The notes under the pieces were generated by a model. It had not been told where the DNA came from, made no database searches, and saw only the letters and a program-made list of their open reading frames with translations. This document shows, piece after piece, positions 22,488 to 30,779 of a stretch of DNA of 64,000 nt; the stretch's first letter is position 1; the number at the start of each line of letters is the position of its first letter. The translations under genes were made by a program, and so were the position numbers. Where the stretch lies: contig NZ_BMCG01000004.1 of the NCBI RefSeq assembly GCF_014635065.1, positions 1 through 64,000 of the forward strand, read 5' to 3'. The stretch is from Oxalicibacterium flavum. Its GTDB lineage: Bacteria > Pseudomonadota > Gammaproteobacteria > Burkholderiales > Burkholderiaceae_D.

Positions 22488-22910
22488 ATGGCACACACAA
22501 TGCGCGTAGAAGTCGTCTCCGCCGAAGAAGAAATCTTCTCCGGCCAGGCGGAATTCGTTGCGCTGCCGGGTGAAGCGGGCGAACTCGGCATTCTGCCGGG
22601 CCACACGCCGCTGATCTCTCGCATCCGTCCGGGTGCGGTGCGCATCAAGGTTTCCGGCAAGGCAGACGAAGAGTTCGTGTTCGTCGCCGGCGGTATCCTC
22701 GAAGTGCAGCCGGAAGTGGTGACGGTTCTGGCCGACACCGCCATCCGTGGCGGCGATCTCGACGAAGCCAAGGCGGCAGAAGCAAAACGACTGGCCGAGG
22801 AAAGTCTGGCCAACAAGGAATCGACGATCGACTATGCGCAGGCGCAGGCGGAACTCGCCAGCGCGGTGGCACAGTTGGCGGCGATCCAGCGTCTGCGTCA
22901 GAAACGCTGA
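22488..22910 (+). CDS. atpC: F1Fo ATP synthase subunit epsilon
   Basis: 140-residue epsilon subunit of the central stalk. It has the N-terminal beta sandwich ([32 protein letters not shown]) and a C-terminal helical hairpin rich in Ala and Glu, which can inhibit ATP hydrolysis. It is the last gene of the operon and is followed by a terminator. Confidence 0.97.
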   Translation: MAHTMRVEVVSAEEEIFSGQAEFVALPGEAGELGILPGHTPLISRIRPGAVRIKVSGKADEEFVFVAGGILEVQPEVVTVLADTAIRGGDLDEAKAAEAKRLAEESLANKESTIDYAQAQAELASAVAQLAAIQRLRQKR

Positions 22911-22942
22911 TCGCGCGAACCGTCCGGTTCCCGCATACAATG

Positions 22943-22967
22943 AAGGGCAGCTCAGGCTGCCCTTTTT
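22943..22967 (+). terminator. Intrinsic terminator of the atp operon
   Basis: GGGCAGC / GCTGCCC stem with a four-base loop, followed by TTTTTG. Confidence 0.92.
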
Positions 22968-23016
22968 GTTTGTGCGTGGCATTCGTCTTCACTGCAGGAA
23001 ATCAAGCAAGGAAATC

Positions 23017-23451
23017 ATGTACCAGGACCCTGACGTCATTACCGCCCTGCTGGCCGAATCGCGCGTGATCGCGGTGGTCGGCCTGTCGCCCAAACCCGAT
23101 CGGCCGAGCCACGAGGTCGCCGCCTATCTGCAGCGCCACGGCTACCGCATCATTCCCGTCAATCCGGCTGCTGCCGGCACCCAGATCCTCGGCGAGCACT
23201 GCTACGCGACGCTGACGCTGGCCGCCGCTGCGCTGGCCGAACAGGGCACGCGCATCGATCTGGTCGATGTGTTCCGCAAGCCCGATCAGGTCGAGCCTGT
23301 GGCCGACGAGGCGATCGCGATCCGCGCCAAGGGTCTGTGGCTGCAGCTTGGCATCGTCAACCAGGCCGCCATCGACAAGGCGCTGGCAGCGGGGCTGGCG
23401 GTGGTGGCGGACCGCTGTACCAAGATCGATCACGCCATCCGCCACCGCTAG
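23017..23451 (+). CDS. CoA-binding domain protein (YccU family)
   Basis: 144-residue single-domain protein with the Rossmann-like CoA-binding fold of succinyl-CoA synthetase alpha. Visible motifs are IAVVGLSPKPDRPSHEVA at about residues 16-33, the substrate-like segment YRIIPVNPAA, DLVDVFRKPDQ, and GLWLQLGIVNQ near the C-terminus. The family (YccU in E. coli) binds CoA but its cellular role is unknown. The ATG at 23017 has AAGGAA upstream and follows the atp terminator. The gene ends 16 bases before the PPK2 gene, so the two are probably cotranscribed. Confidence 0.88.
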   Translation: MYQDPDVITALLAESRVIAVVGLSPKPDRPSHEVAAYLQRHGYRIIPVNPAAAGTQILGEHCYATLTLAAAALAEQGTRIDLVDVFRKPDQVEPVADEAIAIRAKGLWLQLGIVNQAAIDKALAAGLAVVADRCTKIDHAIRHR

Positions 23452-23467
23452 CCAGGAAAGGAGTCCC

Positions 23468-24277
23468 ATGCCGAACATCCGCAAGCTGCTGCGTGCCTCC
23501 CCGAATCTGAAGGTGGCGGACGAGGATGCCGCGCGCAAGCCGCTGTCGAGCGGCGACAAGGCTGCCGACAAGCAGCTCGTCGAGGATCTCGCACGGCAGA
23601 TTTCCGACCTGCAGGACATCCTCTATGCGCAGTGCAAGCACAAGGTGCTGGTCGTGCTGCAGGGCATGGATACCTCGGGCAAGGATGGCACCGTGCGCGG
23701 CGTGTTCGGCCGCATTGATCCGCTCGGCGTGCGCAGCGTGCCTTTCAAGGCGCCGACCGAGCCGGAAAAGAGCCGCGATTTCTTGTGGCGCATCCACCAG
23801 CAGGTGCCGGCCGTGGGTGAACTGGTGATCTTCAACCGCAGCCATTACGAGGACGTGCTGATCACGCGCGTGCACGACTGGATCGACGAGGCCGAATGCA
23901 AGCGCCGCCTCGCGCACATCCGCGATTTCGAACGCATGCTGAGCGAGACCGGCACCGTCATCGTCAAGTGCTTCCTGCACATCTCGGCCAAGGAACAGAA
24001 GGCGCGGCTCGAGGAACGCATCGCCGATCCGAACAAGCACTGGAAGCTGCAGCCGGACGACCTCAAGGAAAGAAAATTCTGGGACGACTACCAGAAGCAG
24101 TACGAGACGGCGATCCGCGCCACCGATGCCGATCACGCGCCGTGGTATGTCGTACCGGCGGATTCCAAGACCCACCGCAACCTGGCCATCGCCAATATCG
24201 TGCTTGAAACCCTGCAGGATCTCAAGCTGGCATATCCACCCGCCAATCCGGCCTATGCCGACCTGAAAGTAGATTGA
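23468..24277 (+). CDS. ppk2: Polyphosphate:nucleotide phosphotransferase, PPK2 family
   Basis: 269-residue PPK2, which transfers phosphate between inorganic polyphosphate and nucleotides in the cytoplasm. Walker A is QGMDTSGKDGTVRGV, Walker B is FNRSHYEDVL, and the lid region contains RLEERIADPNKHWK. The N-terminal features fit the PPK2 class that can phosphorylate AMP and ADP, but the class cannot be fixed by eye. It starts 16 bases after the CoA-binding protein gene with AAAGGAG upstream. Confidence 0.92.
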   Translation: MPNIRKLLRASPNLKVADEDAARKPLSSGDKAADKQLVEDLARQISDLQDILYAQCKHKVLVVLQGMDTSGKDGTVRGVFGRIDPLGVRSVPFKAPTEPEKSRDFLWRIHQQVPAVGELVIFNRSHYEDVLITRVHDWIDEAECKRRLAHIRDFERMLSETGTVIVKCFLHISAKEQKARLEERIADPNKHWKLQPDDLKERKFWDDYQKQYETAIRATDADHAPWYVVPADSKTHRNLAIANIVLETLQDLKLAYPPANPAYADLKVD

Positions 24278-24310
24278 CGCATTCGACCGACAAACGGCAG
24301 CCGGCAGGCA

Positions 24311-25678
24311 TCAATAGACGTCGCGTCGATAGCGTCCTTCCTCGATCAGGCGTGCGGCGCCTTCTCCTCCGGTGATTTGCCTGAGCGCTGCATCGACGCC
24401 GCCGGCCATGCCCTGCAGGCTGCCGCAGACATAGATGGCGGCGCCGTCCGCCAGCCATGCGCGTACCACCTCGGCCGATGCCAGCAGGCGATCCTGTACA
24501 TATTCGCGGCGCTCGCCGTCGCGCGAAAACACGATGTCGGCGCGTTCCAGCACGCCCGAACTCTGCCATTGCAGAATCTCGTCGCGATGGAAGAAATCGT
24601 GTTCGGCATTGCGTTCGCCGAAGATCAGCCAGTTGCGGCCTGGCTGACCAGCCGCAGCACGCGCCTTCAGATGGCTGCGCAGGCCGGCCAGGCCGGTACC
24701 GTTGCCGATCAGGATCAGCGGACGCGCGGCATTGTCGCCGAGGCGGAAGTTGGCATGCGCGCGCAAGCGCAGATCGACGATGGCGCCGAGCGGCGCTGTT
24801 TGCGTCAGCCAGCCCGAGGCGATGCCGAGCGAACCGTCGGTACGCCGTTCCTGCCGCACCAGCAGATGCAGGCTGCCGTCGGATGGAATCGAGGCGATCG
24901 AATAATCGCGCGGGCGGTGCAGGTCGGCCGGCACCAGAATCTGCACCAGGTCGCCGGCTTCCCAGTGCACGGTTTCGTCATGCGGCGCCTGCAGTTCGAG
25001 GTGAAAGGCGGGGTTGCCGGCACTGTCCGGGTTGAGTTCGCGCCGCGCGGTCAGGACCCATTGCTGATAGGTCGGTCCTTCCCAGTCGGGCGCATCGTTG
25101 GTGCCGGCGATGTGGCTCAGGTGATGGCGCCATGCCTCGAGCGATTTCCTGGTTTCGCCGCCGCTGTTGACGGCGATGTTGTCGAACAGCGGTTGCGCGC
25201 CGCGTGCCTTGAGCCAGGTCGTCAGGTCGCGGCCGAAGCCGCAGAATTGCGGATACTGCGTGTCGCCCAGCATCAGCATGCCGAAGTGCAGGTGCGCGAG
25301 CGATGGCTGGCCGGAGCTCATGACCTTGCTGGCGAAGGCGGCACCGTTGTCGGGCGCGGCGCCTTCGCCGTAGGTGCTGACCACGAACAGCGCGCGCTCG
25401 ACATTGGCGAGGTGCATGGCGTCAACGTCGGACAGCACGCACAGATGCGCCTGCACGCCGCCGGTTTTCAGGATCTCGACGGTCTTCTGCGCGAGCTGCT
25501 CGGCAAAGCCGGTCTGGCTCGCGTAGGCGACCAGCCACGATTGCCGATCGCCGGACGCGAGTTGTGCACGCTGCGCGCGCTGGCGACGTTGCGACCACCA
25601 GATGAAGCCGCACATTAGCAGGTAGCCGACGATGAAGAGGGCGGCGACGATCATGCGTGTGGATTGATCCCAGTTCAT
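24311..25678 (-). CDS. Membrane-anchored flavodoxin/NADPH-ferrihemoprotein-type reductase (CysJ-like)
   Basis: 455 residues. One N-terminal membrane segment (about 8-28, MIVAALFIVGYLLMCGFIWW) is followed by a basic stretch. A flavodoxin domain spans about 48-190 (YASQTGFAEQLAQ, STYGEGAAPDNG, LGDTQYPQFCGFG). A ferredoxin-NADP+ reductase module spans about 205-455 (RPRDYSIASIPS for FAD, LIGNGTGLAGLRSHL for NADPH, and a C-terminal YRRDVY). It should take electrons from NADPH at the inner face of the membrane. It is the last gene of the ApbE/DUF2271/PepSY operon and overlaps apbE by four bases, so it is the likely electron source of that system. Sulfite reduction is unlikely because no cysI is present. 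Confidence 0.88.
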   Translation of the reverse strand: MNWDQSTRMIVAALFIVGYLLMCGFIWWSQRRQRAQRAQLASGDRQSWLVAYASQTGFAEQLAQKTVEILKTGGVQAHLCVLSDVDAMHLANVERALFVVSTYGEGAAPDNGAAFASKVMSSGQPSLAHLHFGMLMLGDTQYPQFCGFGRDLTTWLKARGAQPLFDNIAVNSGGETRKSLEAWRHHLSHIAGTNDAPDWEGPTYQQWVLTARRELNPDSAGNPAFHLELQAPHDETVHWEAGDLVQILVPADLHRPRDYSIASIPSDGSLHLLVRQERRTDGSLGIASGWLTQTAPLGAIVDLRLRAHANFRLGDNAARPLILIGNGTGLAGLRSHLKARAAAGQPGRNWLIFGERNAEHDFFHRDEILQWQSSGVLERADIVFSRDGERREYVQDRLLASAEVVRAWLADGAAIYVCGSLQGMAGGVDAALRQITGGEGAARLIEEGRYRRDVY

Positions 25679-26700
25679 TGCAGCATCTCTTTCATCGAGC
25701 GGCTTTGCGTCTCGCGCAACGCGTCGCCCTCGCGCGTGAGGAACAGCGCCGCCAGGCCGAGCCGGTCGGCGCAGGCCAGACCTTCTTCGGCGCCCAGCAC
25801 GCCGAGCGCGGTGGACCAGGCGTCGGCCAGCATGCATTCGGTGTGGATCACGGTCACCGATGCCAGCGTGCGCGCGAGCGGCCGGCCGCTGCGCGGATCG
25901 ATGGTGTGTGCATAGCGCGTCGCGCCCTGCATGAAGTAGCGGCGGTAGTCGCCGGAGGTGGCGATGGCGCGGCGGTAGAGCGCGGCCACATAATCATCGG
26001 CCATTGCGCCGGCCATCGCCTGCCCGTCGGCCGGTTGCTCGATGGCGACCCACCACGGTTGTCCGTCGGGCCGGATGCCGCTGCCGCGCAGTTCGCCGCC
26101 GATCTCGACGAGGAAACTGTCGAAGCCGTGCGCCTCCAGGCACTGCGCGACCAGATCGACGGCAAAGCCCTTGGCGATGGCGGAAAAATCGAGCACGAGT
26201 CCGCCGGGCTGGCCCACGCGGCGTGTTTCGCGGTCGAGCGCGATGCGTTGCCAGCCGCAAAGCGCGCGTGCATGTTCCAGTTCCGCATCGGTCGGCGGCA
26301 CGAAGCCCGGCTGGTCGTAGCGCCGTTCGGGACCGAAGCCCCACAGGTTGACCAGCAGGCCGGCACCCGGATCGTAGGCGCCGTCGCTGGCCTGCGCCAC
26401 GTGCAGCGCGCAGTCGAGCACGGTGTAGAAGGCGTCGGGCAGCGCATGCCAGGTGCCGGGCGCGGCGCGGTTGTAGAGAGACAGGTCGGAGTCGGCTTCC
26501 CAGGTGCTCATCTGCGCGATCACGAGGTCAAGCTGCCGTTCGATCGCCGCGCGCACGTCATCCAGCGGCCGGCCGGCGCGCGTGACGAGCCTGACGCTCC
26601 AGGTGGTGCCCATGGTCTGTCCCTGCAGCGATTGCACGACCGTTCCCAGCACCGGTGCGGCGGGTGGAACGTCGATCAGGGGAACGAAGGCGTGGCGCAT
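25675..26700 (-). CDS. apbE: FAD:protein FMN transferase (ApbE)
   Basis: 341-residue ApbE, which attaches FMN covalently to threonine or serine in SGAT-type motifs of redox proteins. Family motifs: GQTMGTTWSV (27-36), LDFSAIAKGFAVD (170-182), VEIGGELRGSG (198-208), HTIDPRSGRPL (265-275) and CMLADAWSTALGVLG (289-303), where Asp292 and Thr298 fit the metal site. No signal peptide or lipobox is visible at the chosen start, and no upstream start adds one, although ApbE usually works outside the cytoplasm. Both DUF2271 proteins of the cluster carry an ApbE target motif. It overlaps the reductase gene and follows DUF4198-B by 58 bases. Confidence 0.93.
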   Translation of the reverse strand: MRHAFVPLIDVPPAAPVLGTVVQSLQGQTMGTTWSVRLVTRAGRPLDDVRAAIERQLDLVIAQMSTWEADSDLSLYNRAAPGTWHALPDAFYTVLDCALHVAQASDGAYDPGAGLLVNLWGFGPERRYDQPGFVPPTDAELEHARALCGWQRIALDRETRRVGQPGGLVLDFSAIAKGFAVDLVAQCLEAHGFDSFLVEIGGELRGSGIRPDGQPWWVAIEQPADGQAMAGAMADDYVAALYRRAIATSGDYRRYFMQGATRYAHTIDPRSGRPLARTLASVTVIHTECMLADAWSTALGVLGAEEGLACADRLGLAALFLTREGDALRETQSRSMKEMLQ

Positions 26701-26758
26701 GGGGAATATTCGGGGAGCTGCCGCCGGACGGTGCCGGCGGCAGTCGTCGTGACGCAGA

Positions 26759-27646
26759 TTACGGTTGCAGGACTTCCAGTGTAGCGGTGTAGCTGGCGCG
26801 GCGCGTCGGCTTGTCGATGGTGCCGACCGGCAGCGCATGCGATGGCTTGATCGGCACGGCCGAGCCGGGGCCCGACACCTGCAGTTCGCCGTTGTCCTCG
26901 GCGGCGTTGAGCCAGACCATGCCGGCATCCGCCCACGTCACGCTGAACTTGCCGTTGGCGTCCGTGCGCAGGCGCATGTCGCCGAGCTTGTCGCGATAGC
27001 GCGCATTGCCCGGGATGACGGTGACGTCGAGATCAGGCGCGGGCTTGCCGTCGAGCAGGAACTGGAACTGGGTGGTGTCGCCCGCGTACAGGTCGTTGGG
27101 GTGCGACAGCGGCACCAGTTCCAGGCCGGTATTGGCGGGCTTCAATACCGCGTCGCTCGGTTTGCCGACCGTGATGAAGGTTTCGTAGCGCGCCTGCGCG
27201 AGCGAGACGTTCACATTGGTCGCATCGGCCGGAATCTCCCTGGCGAAGTTTTCCGCCTTGCCGCGCCAGCGCTTGTTGGCCTTGCCGAGCGTATAGGTGG
27301 CGACCAGCGTTTCGTTGGTCACGACGGTCTTGTAGGTGCCGTTGGCGACGGGCTTGAATTCGAAGCTGTTGCGCAGCTTGCCGTTGTTCAGGTTTTCCGG
27401 TGCCAGTTCCTTGCCGTCGGGGCCGAGGATGTGCAGGTTGTTGAGCGCCAGCGGACCGAGCTTCAGGTGGAACAGGTCGTTGGAGACGGCGGCATCGACC
27501 GTCACCCACTCGGAACCGGACAGCACGGTGGCCGACGGCAGCAGCCAGCCGCGATGTGCGTGCGCCGCCATCGGCAGCGCGAGCGAGAGCGTGGTGATGA
27601 GAGCAGTGGCGACGAGGGTGGGGCGCAGCAGGGAAGCGTTCTTCAT
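26759..27646 (-). CDS. DUF4198 family periplasmic protein (copy B)
   Basis: 295 residues with a Sec signal peptide (about 1-26, ending MAAHAHRG). The mature N-terminus has the DUF4198 signature HRGWLLPSATVLSG and VDAAVSNDLFH. The rest is beta-rich with a nickel/CobW-associated Ig-like domain pattern (DLDVTVIPGNARYR, TDANGKFSVTWADAG). The family is found beside TonB receptors and PepSY proteins in metal-related loci; its function is not established. It is clearly similar to copy A at 29009-29890. It sits between DUF2271-B and apbE. Confidence 0.88.
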   Translation of the reverse strand: MKNASLLRPTLVATALITTLSLALPMAAHAHRGWLLPSATVLSGSEWVTVDAAVSNDLFHLKLGPLALNNLHILGPDGKELAPENLNNGKLRNSFEFKPVANGTYKTVVTNETLVATYTLGKANKRWRGKAENFAREIPADATNVNVSLAQARYETFITVGKPSDAVLKPANTGLELVPLSHPNDLYAGDTTQFQFLLDGKPAPDLDVTVIPGNARYRDKLGDMRLRTDANGKFSVTWADAGMVWLNAAEDNGELQVSGPGSAVPIKPSHALPVGTIDKPTRRASYTATLEVLQP

Positions 27647-27657
27647 GGTCGTTGTCC

Positions 27658-28170
27658 TCATGGTTTGACGGTGACGGAGACGCTGCCCAGTTCGCTGTCG
27701 CCCTTGGCTTGCGCGGTCTGCGCGGACTTGGTCGGCCACTGGAACGGCACGCGCAGCAGTTCACGGCCACCGGCTTCGCGCGCGGCTTCCACCACCAACT
27801 GATATTCGCCGGCCGGCAGCTTATCGAGCCCGGCCTTGGCGCCGTTGAAGTTCAGCGTATGCGTGCCGGGCGCGCGCGTGGCGCCGCTCAGGCCGTCGAG
27901 CGGCATCTGCAGGTCGCGGCCGCTCTTGCGCCACCACTGGCGCAGGTCCTTGATGTACTTGTCGCCTTCGTTGTTCTTCGATTTGAGCTGGTGCCAGACC
28001 GCCAGGTTCTGCGCGAACTTCTGGTCCTTGTCCTCGATCCAGAAGGCGACATAGGGCCGGTGATAGGCGGCGACGTTGAGCAGCGGAATCTCGACCGACA
28101 CATTGAGGTCGGCGGCGACGGCGGGTGCGGTCAAAGCCGTGCCGAGCAGGAAGGAATAACGCAGTTGCAT
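27658..28170 (-). CDS. DUF2271 periplasmic protein with flavinylation motif (copy B)
   Basis: 170 residues with a short signal peptide (about 1-20, ending APAVAA). The mature start DLNVSVEIP is shared with copy A. Residues 92-98 read DGLSGAT, the D-x-x-S-G-A-T consensus for covalent FMN attachment by ApbE, so Thr98 is the predicted flavin site. The preceding RQWWRKSGRDL and HRPYVAFWIED are also conserved between the two copies. It is inferred to be a periplasmic one-flavin electron carrier served by the adjacent apbE. Confidence 0.88.
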   Translation of the reverse strand: MQLRYSFLLGTALTAPAVAADLNVSVEIPLLNVAAYHRPYVAFWIEDKDQKFAQNLAVWHQLKSKNNEGDKYIKDLRQWWRKSGRDLQMPLDGLSGATRAPGTHTLNFNGAKAGLDKLPAGEYQLVVEAAREAGGRELLRVPFQWPTKSAQTAQAKGDSELGSVSVTVKP

Positions 28171-28212
28171 GGAAGAAGTCTCGTGGATGGGAAGGAAATC
28201 GGTGGACGAATA

Positions 28213-28875
28213 TCAATGAACGAAGATCAGTGCCAGCACCACCGGGATCAGCACGCCAAGGCCGAACAGCGGCCAGGTCTTGGGCCGGTTGGCGGCGTGC
28301 ATCTTCAGGATGAACAGGCCGGTCAGTGCGAACAGCAGGCAGGCCCCGGCAAAGACGTCGATCAGCCAGCTCCAGGCCTTGCCGGTGTGGCGGCCCTTGT
28401 GCAGGTCGTTCAGGTAGGCGATCCAGCCGCGGCTGGTGGTTTCGTATTCGATCTCGCCGCTGGCGCGGTCGATGCGCAGCCAGCCGTCGCCGCCGGGGCG
28501 CGGCAGATTGATATAGACCTCGTCCGGCGACCAGTCGACTTCGCGCTGGCGCACGTCGGCCGAGAGCTTGTCGCGCAGCCAGTCGGAGACGGCGGTCGGC
28601 AGCGCCAGATTCTCGCCCTTGGCCGGCTTGCGCGCATCCCAGTCGGCCAGCAGCGCGTTCAATTGCGGCGGCAATTGCGCCTCGCGCATCTCGACCCTGG
28701 GCGTGGCCTCGATGTGCGCCGCGTTGTTGAGCGTGATGCCGGTCGCCGCATACAGCAGCATCAGCAGCAGGCTCAGGGCTGCGCTGATCCAGTGCCATTG
28801 ATACAGTGTCTTGAGCCACCAGGCTCTGCGCTGGTTGGGAATGTGCGCTTGCGGAGATGATGCGGAGGAATTCAT
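28213..28875 (-). CDS. PepSY-associated transmembrane protein
   Basis: 220 residues with three predicted membrane helices: about 26-46 (WISAALSLLLMLLYAATGI), 165-185 (LIDVFAGACLLFALTGLFIL) and 200-219 (GLGVLIPVVLALIFVH). The periplasmic domain lies between the first two. The pattern matches the short PepSY_TM family found in ferric reductase and siderophore reduction loci. It heads the five-gene unit PepSY, DUF2271-B, DUF4198-B, apbE, reductase, and could pass electrons across the membrane to the flavinylated DUF2271 protein. The ATG at 28875 was preferred over a TTG ten codons upstream. A Fur-like half site lies about 30 bases upstream. Confidence 0.85.
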   Translation of the reverse strand: MNSSASSPQAHIPNQRRAWWLKTLYQWHWISAALSLLLMLLYAATGITLNNAAHIEATPRVEMREAQLPPQLNALLADWDARKPAKGENLALPTAVSDWLRDKLSADVRQREVDWSPDEVYINLPRPGGDGWLRIDRASGEIEYETTSRGWIAYLNDLHKGRHTGKAWSWLIDVFAGACLLFALTGLFILKMHAANRPKTWPLFGLGVLIPVVLALIFVH

Positions 28876-28900
28876 ATCGAGCGCTATTCTATCAGTAAAT

Positions 28901-28915
28901 AGCAATTATTCTCAT
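28901..28915. promoter_or_regulatory. Fur-box-like site upstream of the PepSY operon
   Basis: AGCAATTATTCTCAT: one perfect ATTCTC half site and a degenerate partner half. It lies 26-40 bases upstream of the PepSY gene start. Confidence 0.45.
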
Positions 28916-28959
28916 CTGTGTCTTGGCCAGGTGCCGGCCGCAATGGCGGTCCACCATGG

Positions 28960-28992
28960 AAAACGCCCGTCACCGGGATGGCGACGGGCGTG
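28960..28992 (-). terminator. Intrinsic terminator after DUF4198-A
   Basis: On the minus strand: ACGCCCGTC, 11-base loop, GACGGGCGT, then TTT. It separates the DUF2271-A/DUF4198-A unit from the PepSY unit. Confidence 0.75.
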
Positions 28993-29008
28993 CAGCGTTG
29001 CGCAGCGA

Positions 29009-29890
29009 TCAGGGTTGCAGGACTTCCAGCGTGGCGCTGTAGCTGTTGCGGCGGATCGGCTTGTCGATGGTACCGACCGGCTGCGGCTTGCGCACGGCTT
29101 CCGAGGCCGGCGCGTTCGGCGCCGGCCGCTGCATGCGCGGCGCGCCGCCCTGGCTGGCGCTCAGCCAGTACATGCCGGGCTGCGGCCACTTGATGCTGAA
29201 CTTGCCGTCCTTGTCGGTCTTGACCTTGATCTCGCCAAGCTGGTCGCGGTAGCGGATGCCGCCCTGGATCACCGTCACGTCGATGTCGGCCGCCGGCTTG
29301 CCGTCGAGCAGGAAACGGAAGCTGGCGCTCTCGCCGGCGAACAGATCGTTGGGATGCGTGATCGGCGCCAGTTCGAGGCCGCTGTTGGTCGGCTTGAGCA
29401 CGGTGTCGCTCGGCTTGCCCGAGGTCACGAACACTTCCATGCGGCTCACCGTGCGCGAGACGTTGACGTCGGTGGCGCCGGCCGGCACTTCCTTGGCGAA
29501 GTCCTCGGCCTTGCCGCGCCAGCGCTTGGTTTCGCTGCCGACCTTGTAGGACGCCATCAGGCCGTCGTTGACCACGGCCAGCTTGTAGGTGCCGGGCTCG
29601 GCCAGCTTGACGTCGAAGGTGCTGCGGTACTTGCCGCTGTGCTGGTTCTCCGCCGTGCGGGGTTTGCCGTCGGGACCGGTCACCTGCAGGTTGTCGAGGC
29701 GCAGCGGAAAGTGGTCGAAGTAGAACAGGTCGTTGGAAACGGCGGCATCGACCGTGACCCAGGGCTCGTTGCCGGCGAAGACGGTGGCCGAAGGCAGCAT
29801 CCACGCGCGGTGGGCGTGCGCCGCCATCGGCAGGGCGACGGACAGCAAGAGGGCCAGGGTGGCCGCGCGCAGCAGGGAGGTTTTTTTCAT
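29009..29890 (-). CDS. DUF4198 family periplasmic protein (copy A)
   Basis: 293 residues with a signal peptide ending MAAHAHRA and the DUF4198 pattern HRAWMLPSATVFAG and VDAAVSNDLFY. It is a close paralogue of copy B (shared RWRGKAE, LLDGKPA, GTIDKP, ATLEVLQP). It differs by a Pro/Ala/Arg-rich insertion before the C-terminus (about residues 249-272, MQRPAPNAPASEAVRKP). It follows DUF2271-A by nine bases, so the pair is one transcriptional unit. Function is unknown; a metal-linked periplasmic role is inferred from context. Confidence 0.87.
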   Translation of the reverse strand: MKKTSLLRAATLALLLSVALPMAAHAHRAWMLPSATVFAGNEPWVTVDAAVSNDLFYFDHFPLRLDNLQVTGPDGKPRTAENQHSGKYRSTFDVKLAEPGTYKLAVVNDGLMASYKVGSETKRWRGKAEDFAKEVPAGATDVNVSRTVSRMEVFVTSGKPSDTVLKPTNSGLELAPITHPNDLFAGESASFRFLLDGKPAADIDVTVIQGGIRYRDQLGEIKVKTDKDGKFSIKWPQPGMYWLSASQGGAPRMQRPAPNAPASEAVRKPQPVGTIDKPIRRNSYSATLEVLQP

Positions 29891-29899
29891 TGTCGATCC

Positions 29900-30412
29900 T
29901 CAGGGTTTCAGTTGAAGGGAGACGGTGCCGAGCTCGTGCTCGCCCTTGGTCTGCGCACGCTGGCCGGCTTTCAGCGGCCACTGGAAGGGCACGCGCACGA
30001 GTTCGCGGCCGCCGACTTCACGCGCGGCCTCGACCACCAGTTCGTACTGGCCGGCCGGCAGCTTGTCGAGTCCGGTTTTTGCCGTGTCGAAGGACAGCGC
30101 GTGTTCGCCTGGCGCGCGCGTGGCGCCGCTGATGCCGTCGACCGGCAGCGTCAGTTCGCGGCCGCTCTTGCGCCACCACTGGCGCATGTCCTTGAGCCAC
30201 TTGGTGCCGCCGCTGTCCTTGAGCTTGAGGTCGTACCAGACCGCGAGGTTCTGCACGAAGGCCTGGCTGGTGTCTTCGACCCAGATCGCGACATAGGGGC
30301 GGTGGTATTCGGCCACCGTCAGGCGCGGAATCTCGACCGACACGTTGAGATCGGCGGCAACGGCCGGCGTCGCGAACGCGGCGCCGAGCAGGAAGGAAGT
30401 GCGAACTTGCAT
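29900..30412 (-). CDS. DUF2271 periplasmic protein with flavinylation motif (copy A)
   Basis: 170 residues, the same length as copy B and colinear with it throughout. The signal peptide ends TPAVAA. Residues 92-98 are DGISGAT, again the ApbE flavinylation consensus, with Thr98 as predicted FMN site. RQWWRKSGREL just before it is conserved. It is the first gene of a two-gene unit with its own Fur-like site about 150 bases upstream. The pair is inferred to be a duplicate of the DUF2271/DUF4198 core, relying on the apbE of the neighbouring operon. Confidence 0.88.
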   Translation of the reverse strand: MQVRTSFLLGAAFATPAVAADLNVSVEIPRLTVAEYHRPYVAIWVEDTSQAFVQNLAVWYDLKLKDSGGTKWLKDMRQWWRKSGRELTLPVDGISGATRAPGEHALSFDTAKTGLDKLPAGQYELVVEAAREVGGRELVRVPFQWPLKAGQRAQTKGEHELGTVSLQLKP

Positions 30413-30561
30413 CAGACAGGCTCCTTGTAATCAATCTGTGAATGACGACGTATGCGTCCGTGGCTGTCGTCAATGCGGCCGGGCCGGCGGCGTCTGTCGA
30501 TGGCGGGGACTTCGGGGGATTCTTCGTATTCCACTGGTGCAGGGGCGGAAACAATGCACCA

Positions 30562-30580
30562 AATGGAAATGATTCTCATC
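30562..30580. promoter_or_regulatory. Fur-box-like site upstream of DUF2271-A
   Basis: AATGGAAATGATTCTCATC: GGAAAT-G-ATTCTC core, close to the perfect GAGAAT-G-ATTCTC palindrome at 58404. Confidence 0.6.
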
Positions 30581-30713
30581 TGAATTGTCCGTGATCGGAT
30601 TCCTGCGTGCAACAGCTTTTGTGTAAAGAAGTTTAAAGATGGCCGCCTGCCAGAGTTTGGCAAATTGTGTCCGCGCTGCGGATGCGAACCGAAACGCGAT
30701 CATTGGAAGGGGT

Positions 30714-30741
30714 CTTGAAAAGGATGGGCCACGCCCTATAT
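30714..30741 (+). promoter_or_regulatory. Sigma-32-type heat-shock promoter of the hsp20 gene
   Basis: CTTGAAA, 13-base spacer, CCCTATAT. This fits the RpoH consensus CTTGAAA-N11-16-CCCCATNT and lies 63 bases before the hsp20 ATG. Confidence 0.75.
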
Positions 30742-30779
30742 CGGATTCAGCGGACGCTCATCGGAGGTCCGCCTGACTT

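Noticed and set aside
24311-25678. Sulfite reductase flavoprotein (CysJ) as the function of the reductase
   Set aside because: Has a membrane anchor, no CysI nearby, and sits in an ApbE/DUF2271/PepSY operon; only the fold is CysJ-like.
30412-30663. 83-codon minus-strand frame upstream of DUF2271-A
   Set aside because: Covers the Fur-like site and promoter region; composition not protein-like.
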